34,689 bases of DNA from Nitrosomonas sp. (lineage in GTDB: Bacteria; Pseudomonadota; Gammaproteobacteria; Burkholderiales; Nitrosomonadaceae). The position numbers and the translations under genes are program-made. The notes below the pieces were generated by a model. It saw only the letters and a program-made list of their open reading frames with translations, was not told where the DNA came from and searched no databases. The stretch spans positions 1 to 34,689 of the forward strand of contig NZ_JAIEME010000047.1 in assembly GCF_019752415.1 (NCBI RefSeq), read 5' to 3'. Below are positions 1 to 8,604 of this stretch, piece after piece; positions within the stretch are counted from its first letter, which is position 1; the number at the start of each line of letters is the position of its first letter.

Positions 1-122
1 AGCGATACTATGCAAATCTAGTCGCTGCTTAAACACATGGACTCCATTTTTGACAGCACACCTCACGTAGTGGTCTAAGCGTTCAGCGCTATTTCAGGGA
101 GACAGCTGTACGCGCCGGCGAA

Positions 123-713
123 TTGAGGTCGGATCGGCCAACAATCGGTATCATTGGGCCACTGTATCTTCCGGATAACAGGAAGCGAATAAGTGCTGCC
201 TTGAACTCCGCTGCTCCTCGTGAGCATGGGACTGACGATTCTATCTTCTGGGTGGCTCCATTACAGAATACCTGGGGTGCATCAAGAGCGCTAGGGACAT
301 TTCTGGATGGCCTGAAGGATGACTCGATTGCGCAGGTTGATGAAATTGCGGTTTCAGAGAGAAACGTATTCGCAATCGCTTCTGATCCGACGCCCCGACA
401 TCTGACCCTCACCTTTCAGAATGTTCTGCTCCGATCCAAAAATGGATCCTTGCCGACCATTCTCGAAATAATGCTCGTACCACAGCGAGTGGTCGCAGTT
501 ACAGTGCATGCGCCATTGGTAGAAGGGCGAGGATTTCCGATTCCATTAGGTATACTAAGTTTCGATCCCAAAGTTATTCGGCGCGCTCATCAATATCTTC
601 AGACGCAGCTAGGTGCGCTATTAAAAGTTAATCGATCCGTTGAAAAATATAGGTTCCGAGAAGCATTGCTTTGGGATACACCGCCTGGACTCCAGTACGA
701 TAAAACTGAATAA
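123..713 (+). CDS. Hypothetical protein, possibly 5'-truncated
   Basis: This is an unrecognised 196-residue protein. The start used is a TTG, and the frame stays open upstream to a stop at 51-53, so the real N-terminus may lie further left or may have been lost by a frameshift. A purine-rich AGGGAG at 96-101 is too far from the TTG to be convincing. The protein is a soluble alpha/beta type with no signal peptide or membrane segment. It begins with a hydrophobic IGIIGPLYLP strand and has several beta-rich stretches (LTLTFQNVLL, RVVAVTVHAP). It converges on the defence operon, which ends near 860-1040, and is probably not part of it. No function is proposed. Confidence 0.5.
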   Translation: MRSDRPTIGIIGPLYLPDNRKRISAALNSAAPREHGTDDSIFWVAPLQNTWGASRALGTFLDGLKDDSIAQVDEIAVSERNVFAIASDPTPRHLTLTFQNVLLRSKNGSLPTILEIMLVPQRVVAVTVHAPLVEGRGFPIPLGILSFDPKVIRRAHQYLQTQLGALLKVNRSVEKYRFREALLWDTPPGLQYDKTE

Positions 714-858
714 CTGCGAATCCCGATGAAATCCGCCACTGGTTCCAATGCCAAAACCGCCAGAAATTCCAATCGAAACCCTCCAGTGGCGCCGACTGGC
801 CACTTTGCAACATTCGATAATTTCAGCGTGTGGCGGCTGCAACATAATAAGCCGTAAT

Positions 859-1056
859 TCAAATGTAGGCGCTTTCAATCATCGCCAGCGCAAAAAACGG
901 CATCATAAAAGAGGGCCGTTCGGATTCTTGAACCCCGCATCCGCGAAACAAGTCAGCCGTTGCCCAGATTTTTGATTTGCCTTCTAGTAAGAAATGGTGT
1001 GTTAACTTCCCAATTTGATCATTTACAGCATCGTACCAATCACAAAAGCACAACAT
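859..1056 (-). pseudogene. N-terminal stump of an N-6 DNA methylase (HsdM-like)
   Basis: This reading frame overlaps the end of the Rad50/YhaN-like gene by 17 nt and runs about 65 residues before a TGA. Its second half (KIWATADLFRG followed by MMPFFALAMIES) resembles the N-terminal helical region of HsdM/N-6 adenine methylases, where a W..AD.LRG motif is followed by a conserved 'LP/MPFFAL..LE' helix. No SAM-binding or NPPY motif follows, and the next in-frame stretch is short, so the catalytic part is missing. The stump suggests that a modification gene once continued the operon and was deleted. The assignment rests on remembered family motifs over about 45 residues. Confidence 0.4.
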
Positions 1057-4000
1057 TCACTTGCTTGCCAAACACCTCTTGCACCGTCGGAATCAAATGG
1101 TCATGGTGGCTCAGGAAGATCACTTGGGTTTGTTCTGACAAGGCTTTAAGTGCTTCAAACCCCGCTTTTGATCGGACATCATCGTAGTTGATAAATAGAT
1201 CGTCAGCGACGAATGGCAACGGCATGGCCTGTTCCAGATGCATTTCCAGGGCCGCCAGTCTAAGTGCTAAGTAAAGCTGATCTCGTGTGCCGTCGCTCAT
1301 GCCAGAAATACCGACCAGCTTGCCATCGGAACGTAGCCCTTCCAACACCATCGGCTCCCGTTCAAAATCCACAATCAGCTTACTAAACGATCCGGACGTT
1401 AATGTCGAAAAGATCGTACCCGCTCGTTGTAACAGTGGCCCCTGCTTCTCTTCTCGATAACGGTCTATAGACCAGCGGAGCAAGCGCCCGGCGGTAAAAA
1501 CTTTGACATAGCGTTCCGCCGCATCTGACATTTGCGCAAGCGCTTCTTGGCGTTGGGCCTCCGCCTGTGTGGCCGCGTCTGATCCACCGATTTCGGACAA
1601 AGCCCGCAAGGCATTTGCATGGTCAGCCGAAAGCGTTGTTTGCTGCTGCACGGCATCAGCAATTTCAGCGTTGATGTGTGCGAGTTCAGCGGCTAGCTGA
1701 ATCAGGTCTGCTGCATCGATCTCCGCTTCGATTTGCTGTCGTGTCAGACCATCCCCACCATTGACAAGAGCGGCCTTGGCTTCTGCCAGATCTGCATTCA
1801 GGCCACGTTGTTCGTCAGATCGGCCAATTGCTTCATTGAGCAAAGCCGTGGTGTCGACGCCTGCTTTTTCCATTAACGGTTTCAAACTCGCCATGGCGGT
1901 TTGACTCGATTCTTTGGCTTCCAATACCTGCCTGTTTGCAATACGCAGGGCTTCCTTAAGCCGATTGCTTTCAGTAAAAGACTCGCGGGCTCGCTCTAAA
2001 CGATGGGCTAATGTGAGAGCAATTTGCTCGGCCGGCTGATCTTTGAGCTCAGCGGCAACGATTGGCGCAAGACGATGTGCTTCAATAGAAAACGCCTTCA
2101 GATCAGCATTCATGGTGTCGATACGCTCGACTTGAATCTGCCGCATCTTTTCTAACTTTTCGGCGATTTGCTCAATGAGCTCAAGAGCCCCTTCCACCGT
2201 GCCAGTATCGCTGTCAGGGGATAACCCCGTCTTGGTGAGCGTCGTAGACCAGGCCTCAGACCAGCGGCTGACCTCCGCTTTCGCATCCTCAGTGACTTGC
2301 TTTAACGTTGTGGCCAGTGACTGCGCGGCAAGTAATTGAGCCGATAAGGTTTCATGCCGAATTTTAGCGCTGTCGATGGCTTGGATATGCTGTTCCGCCT
2401 GAACGCCCAGGACAGACAAACTATCCGTCTCGACCACAGGAAGTCCGGCTTCTTGTAAGGCCTTGGCGAGGGATAATCTGGATGCTGCAATTGATTGACA
2501 CAATGACTCCAGGTCACTCTGTGCCTCTTGATAGGCAATTCCAGCAGACAGCGCCCTCTCCCGCCTAAGTAGCCAGGCACCCATGTCCTCTAAGTTCATA
2601 CCGGCCAAATCCATACCGACTGCCTCTTGTGCCCATCGGTCATCAAACCGCTGAAGATCTTCTGCCCATTGTGAACATTGGCTTTCGATCAGCGTTAGGC
2701 TCTGCCGCTCCCGTTCCAGCAGTTGATTCAAGCTTTGCAGTTCGGTGGCTTCCTCGACATCGTCGAGTCGCCTATCCGCCACTTGGTCGGCATGGGTCAT
2801 TTTCTCCTCAAACGTGTGTCCCTCACGTTTCAGATCAATCTCACCCGTTTTAATCGCCTCCCACGCTGTATCGCGTTCAGTCCGCGCTTCTATCACCGCC
2901 TCCCGTGTCGTGGGATGATGCAGTGCTTTAAACTGAGCAATTTGCAATTCAATCCGGGCAACCTCGGCAGTTTGATTTTTTAGTCGCAGTAAGTCAGCTT
3001 TTCGATCCGCAATAAGGGCCTGCCGCTCTTGCATCAAACGGGTTAGTTTTTCTTGGCTAGGCGGCTGTAGTGCCATTAACTCAGGTAAGGGCTTGCGCCA
3101 TTGCCCCAAATCCAAGAATAAACTGTCCAACGCTGACTTCGTCTTGGTCAACGTAGCTTGTCGCTTTTGGAGGGCTATTTCGGTGTCACCGAATGATTTG
3201 GCGTTTGCTAACGCCGCACGGAGCGCGGGCTTGATCTCGCCCATTTGCAACTCAGCCAGTTGAGCTGATAGGGTTTTGATTTCAGAATCCTTGGTCTTTT
3301 CTGCCTGTTCTGCTGCCCGTAATGTCTGAAAAATGCCGCCACGGTCGCGGACCAGTTGCCTGAGTTCACGCCGGACCAGCAGTGTGGGTAGGCGCCTGGC
3401 AATGGCGCTTTCAGTGTCTTGGGCCCAGCCCAGCTGGGCGCAGGCTTGACCAACCGCTTGCCAAAGCACGGCTATTTCCTTTTTTCGATGGGCGATATCG
3501 CCTTCATAGGCACTGTATTGCAGGCGAAGGTTATCCAGTTTGGTGATGTCGGCAGCCAGTTCAAGTACGGCTTCGTCTACTTCGATGTGAGATAGCGCTT
3601 CCGTGAGGTTTTCAACCTCGCCATTGCGCAGTGCCAGGCGCTCAAGGGCGATAGCCAGCTCGCGTTCTGCGGTTGCGAGAGTGGCCGCGGCCTCTGCCGG
3701 CAGTTCTATCACCTCGCCCAGTTCAGCCAGTTTCTGTTCGTTTTCCCTTAGGGTCATCAGAAATGGGGCTAGCCTGCGGATGCGTTCCAGGCTGTTGCGC
3801 TGGCTTTGGCGTTGCTGATGACGTTCGCGCTCATGACTGAGCGCTGCTTGCAGAGATTCGACCTTACTATGGGCGTCCACCCAGACTTTAGTGCGAACGG
3901 TGGCTTCCTTTAACGCGGTGGTCGCCTTATCGAGCTGATCTGCAGCGATGTAATAGGTCCGTTCATTGGATTTTCGGGGAGCCCACAGCTTATCCGCCTC

Positions 4001-4498
4001 GGCGACCAGTGCATCACGGATTTTGCCCAGGCTGGCAACGCCGGCTGCCGATTGAAACAGAATCTGACCCACGTCGTTCTCGGCATTGAGGATGCTATTG
4101 CCGCCGTTCACCAAACGGGTATGGTCAAGACCAAACATTTGATCAAAGAAACTTCTATCCGCAGTCCCAAGGAATGGTGTCAGTGCAGTATCCGACAAGA
4201 TGGTATCCACTGGCGAGCGCAGGGTTTGTTTTTGCGCTTTAGCGCGCTGAAATTCAAACGTGCCTGCAGTATTGCTAATATAAGCCCCTAAGCGCAATTC
4301 GTTAAGCGGGTGCAGGAAACTATGAACGGAACGCGGCGGAATACCAAACAACAAATCAACAATGGCGGCCCGCAAGGTGGACTTGCCAGCCTCGTTGGGC
4401 CCGACAATCAAATGAAAGTCCTGTTTGGCCACGGGAAACTCTACTGAGCGGTCGGAGAATTTGCCGTATTTGATCAGGTCCAAGCGGTGGAAGCGCAT
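1040..4498 (-). CDS. Rad50/SbcC-like AAA ATPase (YhaN type)
   Basis: This 1152-residue SMC-like ATPase probably partners the preceding Mre11-like nuclease in DNA-end processing. The N-terminus carries the ABC/Rad50 Walker A motif GPNEAGKST (about 33-41). The C-terminus carries a signature-like GMSDGTRDQLYLALRLAALE, a Walker B region (PFVADDLF) with D-loop, and the H-loop VIFLSHHDH. Between them lies a very long charged Glu/Arg/Gln/Leu-rich coiled coil. No CxxC zinc hook is visible in the coil, which fits YhaN-type proteins better than classical SbcC/Rad50. The ATG lies 7 nt after the upstream stop, with GGTGGAG inside the end of the nuclease gene as ribosome binding site. It is the last intact gene of the long minus-strand run. 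Confidence 0.85.
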   Translation of the reverse strand: MRFHRLDLIKYGKFSDRSVEFPVAKQDFHLIVGPNEAGKSTLRAAIVDLLFGIPPRSVHSFLHPLNELRLGAYISNTAGTFEFQRAKAQKQTLRSPVDTILSDTALTPFLGTADRSFFDQMFGLDHTRLVNGGNSILNAENDVGQILFQSAAGVASLGKIRDALVAEADKLWAPRKSNERTYYIAADQLDKATTALKEATVRTKVWVDAHSKVESLQAALSHERERHQQRQSQRNSLERIRRLAPFLMTLRENEQKLAELGEVIELPAEAAATLATAERELAIALERLALRNGEVENLTEALSHIEVDEAVLELAADITKLDNLRLQYSAYEGDIAHRKKEIAVLWQAVGQACAQLGWAQDTESAIARRLPTLLVRRELRQLVRDRGGIFQTLRAAEQAEKTKDSEIKTLSAQLAELQMGEIKPALRAALANAKSFGDTEIALQKRQATLTKTKSALDSLFLDLGQWRKPLPELMALQPPSQEKLTRLMQERQALIADRKADLLRLKNQTAEVARIELQIAQFKALHHPTTREAVIEARTERDTAWEAIKTGEIDLKREGHTFEEKMTHADQVADRRLDDVEEATELQSLNQLLERERQSLTLIESQCSQWAEDLQRFDDRWAQEAVGMDLAGMNLEDMGAWLLRRERALSAGIAYQEAQSDLESLCQSIAASRLSLAKALQEAGLPVVETDSLSVLGVQAEQHIQAIDSAKIRHETLSAQLLAAQSLATTLKQVTEDAKAEVSRWSEAWSTTLTKTGLSPDSDTGTVEGALELIEQIAEKLEKMRQIQVERIDTMNADLKAFSIEAHRLAPIVAAELKDQPAEQIALTLAHRLERARESFTESNRLKEALRIANRQVLEAKESSQTAMASLKPLMEKAGVDTTALLNEAIGRSDEQRGLNADLAEAKAALVNGGDGLTRQQIEAEIDAADLIQLAAELAHINAEIADAVQQQTTLSADHANALRALSEIGGSDAATQAEAQRQEALAQMSDAAERYVKVFTAGRLLRWSIDRYREEKQGPLLQRAGTIFSTLTSGSFSKLIVDFEREPMVLEGLRSDGKLVGISGMSDGTRDQLYLALRLAALEMHLEQAMPLPFVADDLFINYDDVRSKAGFEALKALSEQTQVIFLSHHDHLIPTVQEVFGKQVNVVLL

Positions 4499-4505
4499 CG
4501 TCTGT

Positions 4506-5762
4506 TCACTCCACCTTGGCTAAATGAGACAGCAGCCCTGGCCGGACTTCGCTGACCAAGTCCATCAACTCGCCTGAGCGGATGGCTTTAAAGTAAGGAA
4601 CCGTCGTTTGCAACTCCAAGGGCGCCTTGTTGACCAAACCCAACAGATCATCTTGCAAGCTTTTAAGAAAGTCGGCGTCAGACTCAGCGGTCTGCAACAG
4701 GTCCTGTAAATCGGATAGCGCATCGGCACGTGCTCGCAGCGCCTCGCCGTCATCCGCTGCCGAGGTGGCCACCCTCACCTTTTCAATCCAAAGTCGCTCC
4801 GCCCCCATGGCGACGGCCAAGGCCAAGACTTCGGCACGCAGTTGCGACTCGAGTCCGAAAAGATCGCCATGCGCAGACGTTTTGCCGGTGACGGTGACTC
4901 TAACAGCTATAGGAATTGTCGACGGGCTGCTCTCTACCAGTTCGTCGAGGGCTTTGCCTATCCTGGATACTACTTCCGATAGCGTTTTGCACTCGGTAGC
5001 ATCGACGTCAAGATTGGCCCAGCGCAGAACATCGACGAACAGGCGCTGGATGTCCTGAATGCCCTGCTCGTCTGCCGTTACCATCACGGCACCACGTGGT
5101 CCGGTCTCCCGAATATGACGGCCTTGGAGGTTGCCAGGAAAAACTACGGTCGAAGCGCCTTCCCATATTTGATGTTCATGTACATGACCCAGTGCCCAAT
5201 AGTGATAGCCCTTGGCATGCAGTTCATCCAAACTGCACGGGGCATAGCTGGCATGTGCTGAATTGCCCTCAAGCGCGGTGTGTAGCACACCAATATTGAA
5301 CATGCCTGGCACCGGAGCGGGATACCCTGTGACGAGGTTTTCTAAAGTCTCTTTTTCCCTAAAGCTGCGGCCATGTAGGGCAACCTTGAGGTTATCCAGA
5401 CGAAACGTGTTGGGTTTTCGGGTGTCGAAGGCAAAGACGTTGTCAGGCAGTTGCAGTTTCTTGGTCATCTCACTTTCGGCATCGTGGTTGCCGAACAGCA
5501 GATATACCGGAATGCCGGCTTTTTTCAGGCGCCCCATTTCTTTACAGAAATAAATGCCCGTGTTGTGATCCTTCCAAGTGCCATCATAAAGATCTCCGGC
5601 AATCACCATGAAGTCAACCGGTTGCTCAATCGCTTCGGTAACCAGATTGGAAAAAGCATCGCGCGTCGCCGTGCGCAGCATTTCCACTGGGGCATCAGGG
5701 TATGCACTCAATCCGGTTAATGGACTGTCCAGGTGTATGTCTGCCGCATGGATGAATTTCAC
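4506..5762 (-). CDS. Mre11/SbcD-like DNA exonuclease (YhaO type)
   Basis: This is a calcineurin-like metallophosphoesterase of the Mre11/SbcD/YhaO group, expected to be a two-metal nuclease working with the adjacent ATPase. With the start chosen here (418 residues) the metal motifs are DIH (8-10), GDLYD (56-60), GNHD (91-94), a lone His in VLHTAL (161) and GHVH (192-195). The C-terminal half is the helical capping and partner-binding region. The longest ORF begins at 5804, inside herA. I prefer the GTG at 5762: its G is the last base of the herA stop (TAGTG), an AGGG lies just upstream, and it starts the protein at KFIHAADIHLD, where the family normally begins. This implies translational coupling to herA. 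Confidence 0.85.
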   Translation of the reverse strand: MKFIHAADIHLDSPLTGLSAYPDAPVEMLRTATRDAFSNLVTEAIEQPVDFMVIAGDLYDGTWKDHNTGIYFCKEMGRLKKAGIPVYLLFGNHDAESEMTKKLQLPDNVFAFDTRKPNTFRLDNLKVALHGRSFREKETLENLVTGYPAPVPGMFNIGVLHTALEGNSAHASYAPCSLDELHAKGYHYWALGHVHEHQIWEGASTVVFPGNLQGRHIRETGPRGAVMVTADEQGIQDIQRLFVDVLRWANLDVDATECKTLSEVVSRIGKALDELVESSPSTIPIAVRVTVTGKTSAHGDLFGLESQLRAEVLALAVAMGAERLWIEKVRVATSAADDGEALRARADALSDLQDLLQTAESDADFLKSLQDDLLGLVNKAPLELQTTVPYFKAIRSGELMDLVSEVRPGLLSHLAKVE

Positions 5763-7525
5763 TAACTTAGCCCTTTTGATCTCCGTGACTGACTCCGTAA
5801 ACACTCCACCGCTGAGCTTATCGCAGTGTCGTCAGGCTTTACCGATCCCCATTCCTTCCAAAAATCGCGGGTCGCGCTGTCAGGTGGAACCTTCGGAATA
5901 TCCAACTTAATACGACTAGGCAACAATACAGCGTCACCAAGAAGAAGCGCCTCACCCGTATCGAGTAGCGGAAGTATACTGGTCAGACCAGCAAGTGAAT
6001 CAGGCATAAGGCGTTTGATAACCCCTTGATCGGTCTCGTTAGTTAAGCGCAAAGCCAAGAAATTGTTACACTGACTTAGGATCGTTCGACTTACATCTGA
6101 AGGGCGTTGACTGACAACGAGCAATGAGAATCCATATTTTCGACCTTCTTTCGCAATGCGCTCGAACGAGCCCAATGCCTGTTTCTGAACAGCGTCTGCA
6201 TCGTCACGAACTGGAAGATATAGATGCGCTTCGTCGCACAAAAGCGTAACAGGTGTACGTGAGCTTCCATCCATCCAGAACTGCACGTCATAGAGTAGGC
6301 GCGCTAGTGTTCCAGTGACGACAGGCAGCACGTCCGCCGGAACCTCAGAAAAGTCGATAATCTTGATGCCAGAGCCACCATCTGATTTGAGTAGCTTTAA
6401 CACTTGAATAGCGAGCCAGTCGTATTTTGCAGCAGGTGTCGGAGGTGAGAACATAAATCCATAGCGGCGGTCATCAAGTTTGGTCTCCAAGCGCGAAAGG
6501 AATCGAGTCAACTTATCTTCCCATTCCCCCTTGACTGGAGCGCCTTTTGCGCCAATGCCCTTTGCTGTATTATCAGTATTTAGAAGCGCGACCAGTTCTT
6601 TCAGGTCATAGGGGATTGGCGAATCGACGGTAAATGTTTTCTTTGTATCGGCTTTGCCCTCGGCATCTAGCGTCTGTTCCTTGAGATTGCGAACATGCAA
6701 TGTGAATCGTGATGCCTGATTGGGTGCATTCTGGTCGCTACGATCAAGAATCATGGACAGCATTTCGTCCCGATTTAGTAACCAGTACGGAAGAAAAAGA
6801 ACATCATCGCCAGGGTTTTCCAAATCACCAGGACCTGCAATGCGGAATCGGTCAGCGAAGCCACCATTTGCTTTGTTGGCTAGGGGCGCATATTCCCCGT
6901 GCATATCAAATACTATGATATTTGGATATTTGAGCTTGGCAGCGCGTTCCAGAATGAGCGCTACCGCCCAGCTTTTCCCAGAGCCTGTGCTGCCAAGAAT
7001 CGCGGCGTGCCGCTGGAAGAACTTATCACCACTAGCGATGGCGTCCGCCGAACGGTCGGCAACGAAAGTGCCGAGTTTCAAGCGTTCATCCTCTGAGAAA
7101 CCAGCTCCGAGGATTCCCATAAACCGTTGGAGATTTACGCCCTCGATCACGAAGCATTCGCGATCTATCTGCGGGAAACTGTCTGCTCCACGCTTAAAAG
7201 TGTTTGTCTTTGCTCCTTCGATTGTCCTGAATGTCCCAATCAGAACGCCCTGAATAATATCTGTTGGTACGGTGATAAGCGGAGCTACGACGTCATCATC
7301 CTCTCCTTGTTCCGGTAATTCCTCGCGTATGCTGCGCGTGACTCTCTCGGTCATCGCAATCAAATACTCACGCTCGGTCGTTCCACGGATTGCGATAAGC
7401 TGGCCGATACCGATGCGGGTGAGTAGTACTGAATTGGTAACGTCGATAGCGACGCGACTGGTATCGACAGATGCGACCCGTCCTATCTTTTCTTCATTGG
7501 AAAACTGGAGTGCCGCTTCGGTCAT
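5762..7525 (-). CDS. herA: HerA-type DNA translocase/ATPase
   Basis: This is a hexameric FtsK/HerA-superfamily ATPase. The N-terminal ~100 residues are a beta-rich HAS-barrel. Walker A is GSTGSGKS (178-185), followed by the HerA-typical FDMHGEY (about 205-212) and a Walker B LLCDEAHLYLP (about 427-437). A sensor/arginine region follows in SRTILSQCNNFLALRL. Archaeal HerA pumps DNA for the NurA nuclease. Bacterial HerA proteins paired with SIR2, DUF4297 or other effectors form oligomeric defence complexes. The gene overlaps the upstream SIR2 gene by 4 nt (ATGA), so the two products are probably made in a fixed ratio and interact. The downstream Mre11-like gene starts on this gene's stop codon. 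Confidence 0.9.
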   Translation of the reverse strand: MTEAALQFSNEEKIGRVASVDTSRVAIDVTNSVLLTRIGIGQLIAIRGTTEREYLIAMTERVTRSIREELPEQGEDDDVVAPLITVPTDIIQGVLIGTFRTIEGAKTNTFKRGADSFPQIDRECFVIEGVNLQRFMGILGAGFSEDERLKLGTFVADRSADAIASGDKFFQRHAAILGSTGSGKSWAVALILERAAKLKYPNIIVFDMHGEYAPLANKANGGFADRFRIAGPGDLENPGDDVLFLPYWLLNRDEMLSMILDRSDQNAPNQASRFTLHVRNLKEQTLDAEGKADTKKTFTVDSPIPYDLKELVALLNTDNTAKGIGAKGAPVKGEWEDKLTRFLSRLETKLDDRRYGFMFSPPTPAAKYDWLAIQVLKLLKSDGGSGIKIIDFSEVPADVLPVVTGTLARLLYDVQFWMDGSSRTPVTLLCDEAHLYLPVRDDADAVQKQALGSFERIAKEGRKYGFSLLVVSQRPSDVSRTILSQCNNFLALRLTNETDQGVIKRLMPDSLAGLTSILPLLDTGEALLLGDAVLLPSRIKLDIPKVPPDSATRDFWKEWGSVKPDDTAISSAVECLRSQSRRSKGLS

Positions 7526-8559
7526 GGTTCGAGTACCTCGGATATAAATGTGTCAAGTTCCCACAAGGCAAGGTCGGCGATTTGACTCTCAACCTTGTTG
7601 ATAAATATGGATGCCCCTTTGCTAGTACCAACCACGGCGTGTTGGATGGCGATGACATTTGGACATTCGCTTGCAAGCTTCATCGCATTGGGAGACAGTG
7701 AGTGAGTCAACAAAAGTGTAGGAATCCCATTACGAATACGAGGCGTCAGGTGCGTTTCGAGATGGTCGTCGTTGAAACCGTATCCAATAATTAAAAATCG
7801 TGAGGCGCGGTCGATGGCTGAATTAGCCCGCTCCCTGTGTTTATCAAACGGACTTTCGTAGCCGTTGCGAAACTTGTTCAGGCCTGGCGTTATAATCAAC
7901 CTTGGAGATGGAAGATCGCCAGAGTAGCGCACTGGATTACCGTCTCGCTGATACCAATCGAGACTGCCATGGGGTTTGAAGATGTTGATCCGAGGCCTAT
8001 AGCGACGTTGCACTTGCTTGGCTCGCAAATTCACTTCTCGCAAAAAACTTAAACGGCTTTCCTGCTCATTCAATGTGCCGGCAAAGTGGCCGACAAACAT
8101 GGAGTCGACGCCAAGTCCGGCTTCCTCAGCGGCAATTTCGACGAGCCTATCATAATTAGTCGTCACGACCGGAAGTCCGGTTTGAGGTTTAAGGAGATGT
8201 GACAGCAATCGCGTGAAGCGGAGCGTTTTCTTCCTAGCAAACACTAGGCTAATAATTTCCTGCTCTCGTTTGGCTATCAATTCTGCGGTACGGGCGACAA
8301 TCTCAGCTTCTAATGTTGACGTGGGAGCTAAGTCAAGCATTGCCGCTTCCAAACCCTTTGCCTCAATAAGTGGTAACAGCTTTGCCCAATGATCCACATC
8401 AGAGGGTGCCAAGCCAACTCCGATTGTGGATTTAAGGTAATGCGCCAGTTCTCCCATACCTGGAAGACCTTCAGCACATGAGAGACCAGAACCAATAACG
8501 GTAACAAGGCCATCACTGAAATGACGCTGTAAATGCAATTTCAGATCATCTATGTCCAA
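7522..8559 (-). CDS. SIR2-family protein (probable NADase effector)
   Basis: This 345-residue protein of the SIR2/SIR2_2 fold probably acts as an NAD+-depleting effector. Visible motifs are the NAD-binding GSGLS (23-27) followed by GLPGM, the catalytic-type TTNYD (133-137), KPHGS (His about 197) and the Rossmann-like GYGFNDDH (259-266). There is no obvious extra domain, so target sensing is likely delegated to a partner, here HerA. The start is a TTG at 8559 without a strong Shine-Dalgarno, only GAGAG nearby, which may keep expression low. It lies 45 nt after brxL on the same strand and overlaps herA by ATGA. SIR2-HerA pairs are an established defence type. The link to the Mre11/Rad50-like pair is the unusual part. 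Confidence 0.88.
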   Translation of the reverse strand: MDIDDLKLHLQRHFSDGLVTVIGSGLSCAEGLPGMGELAHYLKSTIGVGLAPSDVDHWAKLLPLIEAKGLEAAMLDLAPTSTLEAEIVARTAELIAKREQEIISLVFARKKTLRFTRLLSHLLKPQTGLPVVTTNYDRLVEIAAEEAGLGVDSMFVGHFAGTLNEQESRLSFLREVNLRAKQVQRRYRPRINIFKPHGSLDWYQRDGNPVRYSGDLPSPRLIITPGLNKFRNGYESPFDKHRERANSAIDRASRFLIIGYGFNDDHLETHLTPRIRNGIPTLLLTHSLSPNAMKLASECPNVIAIQHAVVGTSKGASIFINKVESQIADLALWELDTFISEVLEP

Positions 8560-8604
8560 GAGCTACTCTCACAATTATTCGGGCTATGACACCATTCCAT
8601 TTCC

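Noticed and set aside
734..791. CGCCACTGG...CCAGTGGCG inverted repeat as a terminator
   Set aside because: The 9-bp arms are 40 nt apart and no T-run follows on either strand.
4627..5058. 143-codon plus-strand open frame
   Set aside because: Antisense to the Mre11-like gene; Ser/Arg-rich low-complexity product typical of shadow frames.
6720..7253. 177-codon plus-strand open frame
   Set aside because: Antisense shadow of herA across its Walker A region; composition is that of a reversed coding strand.
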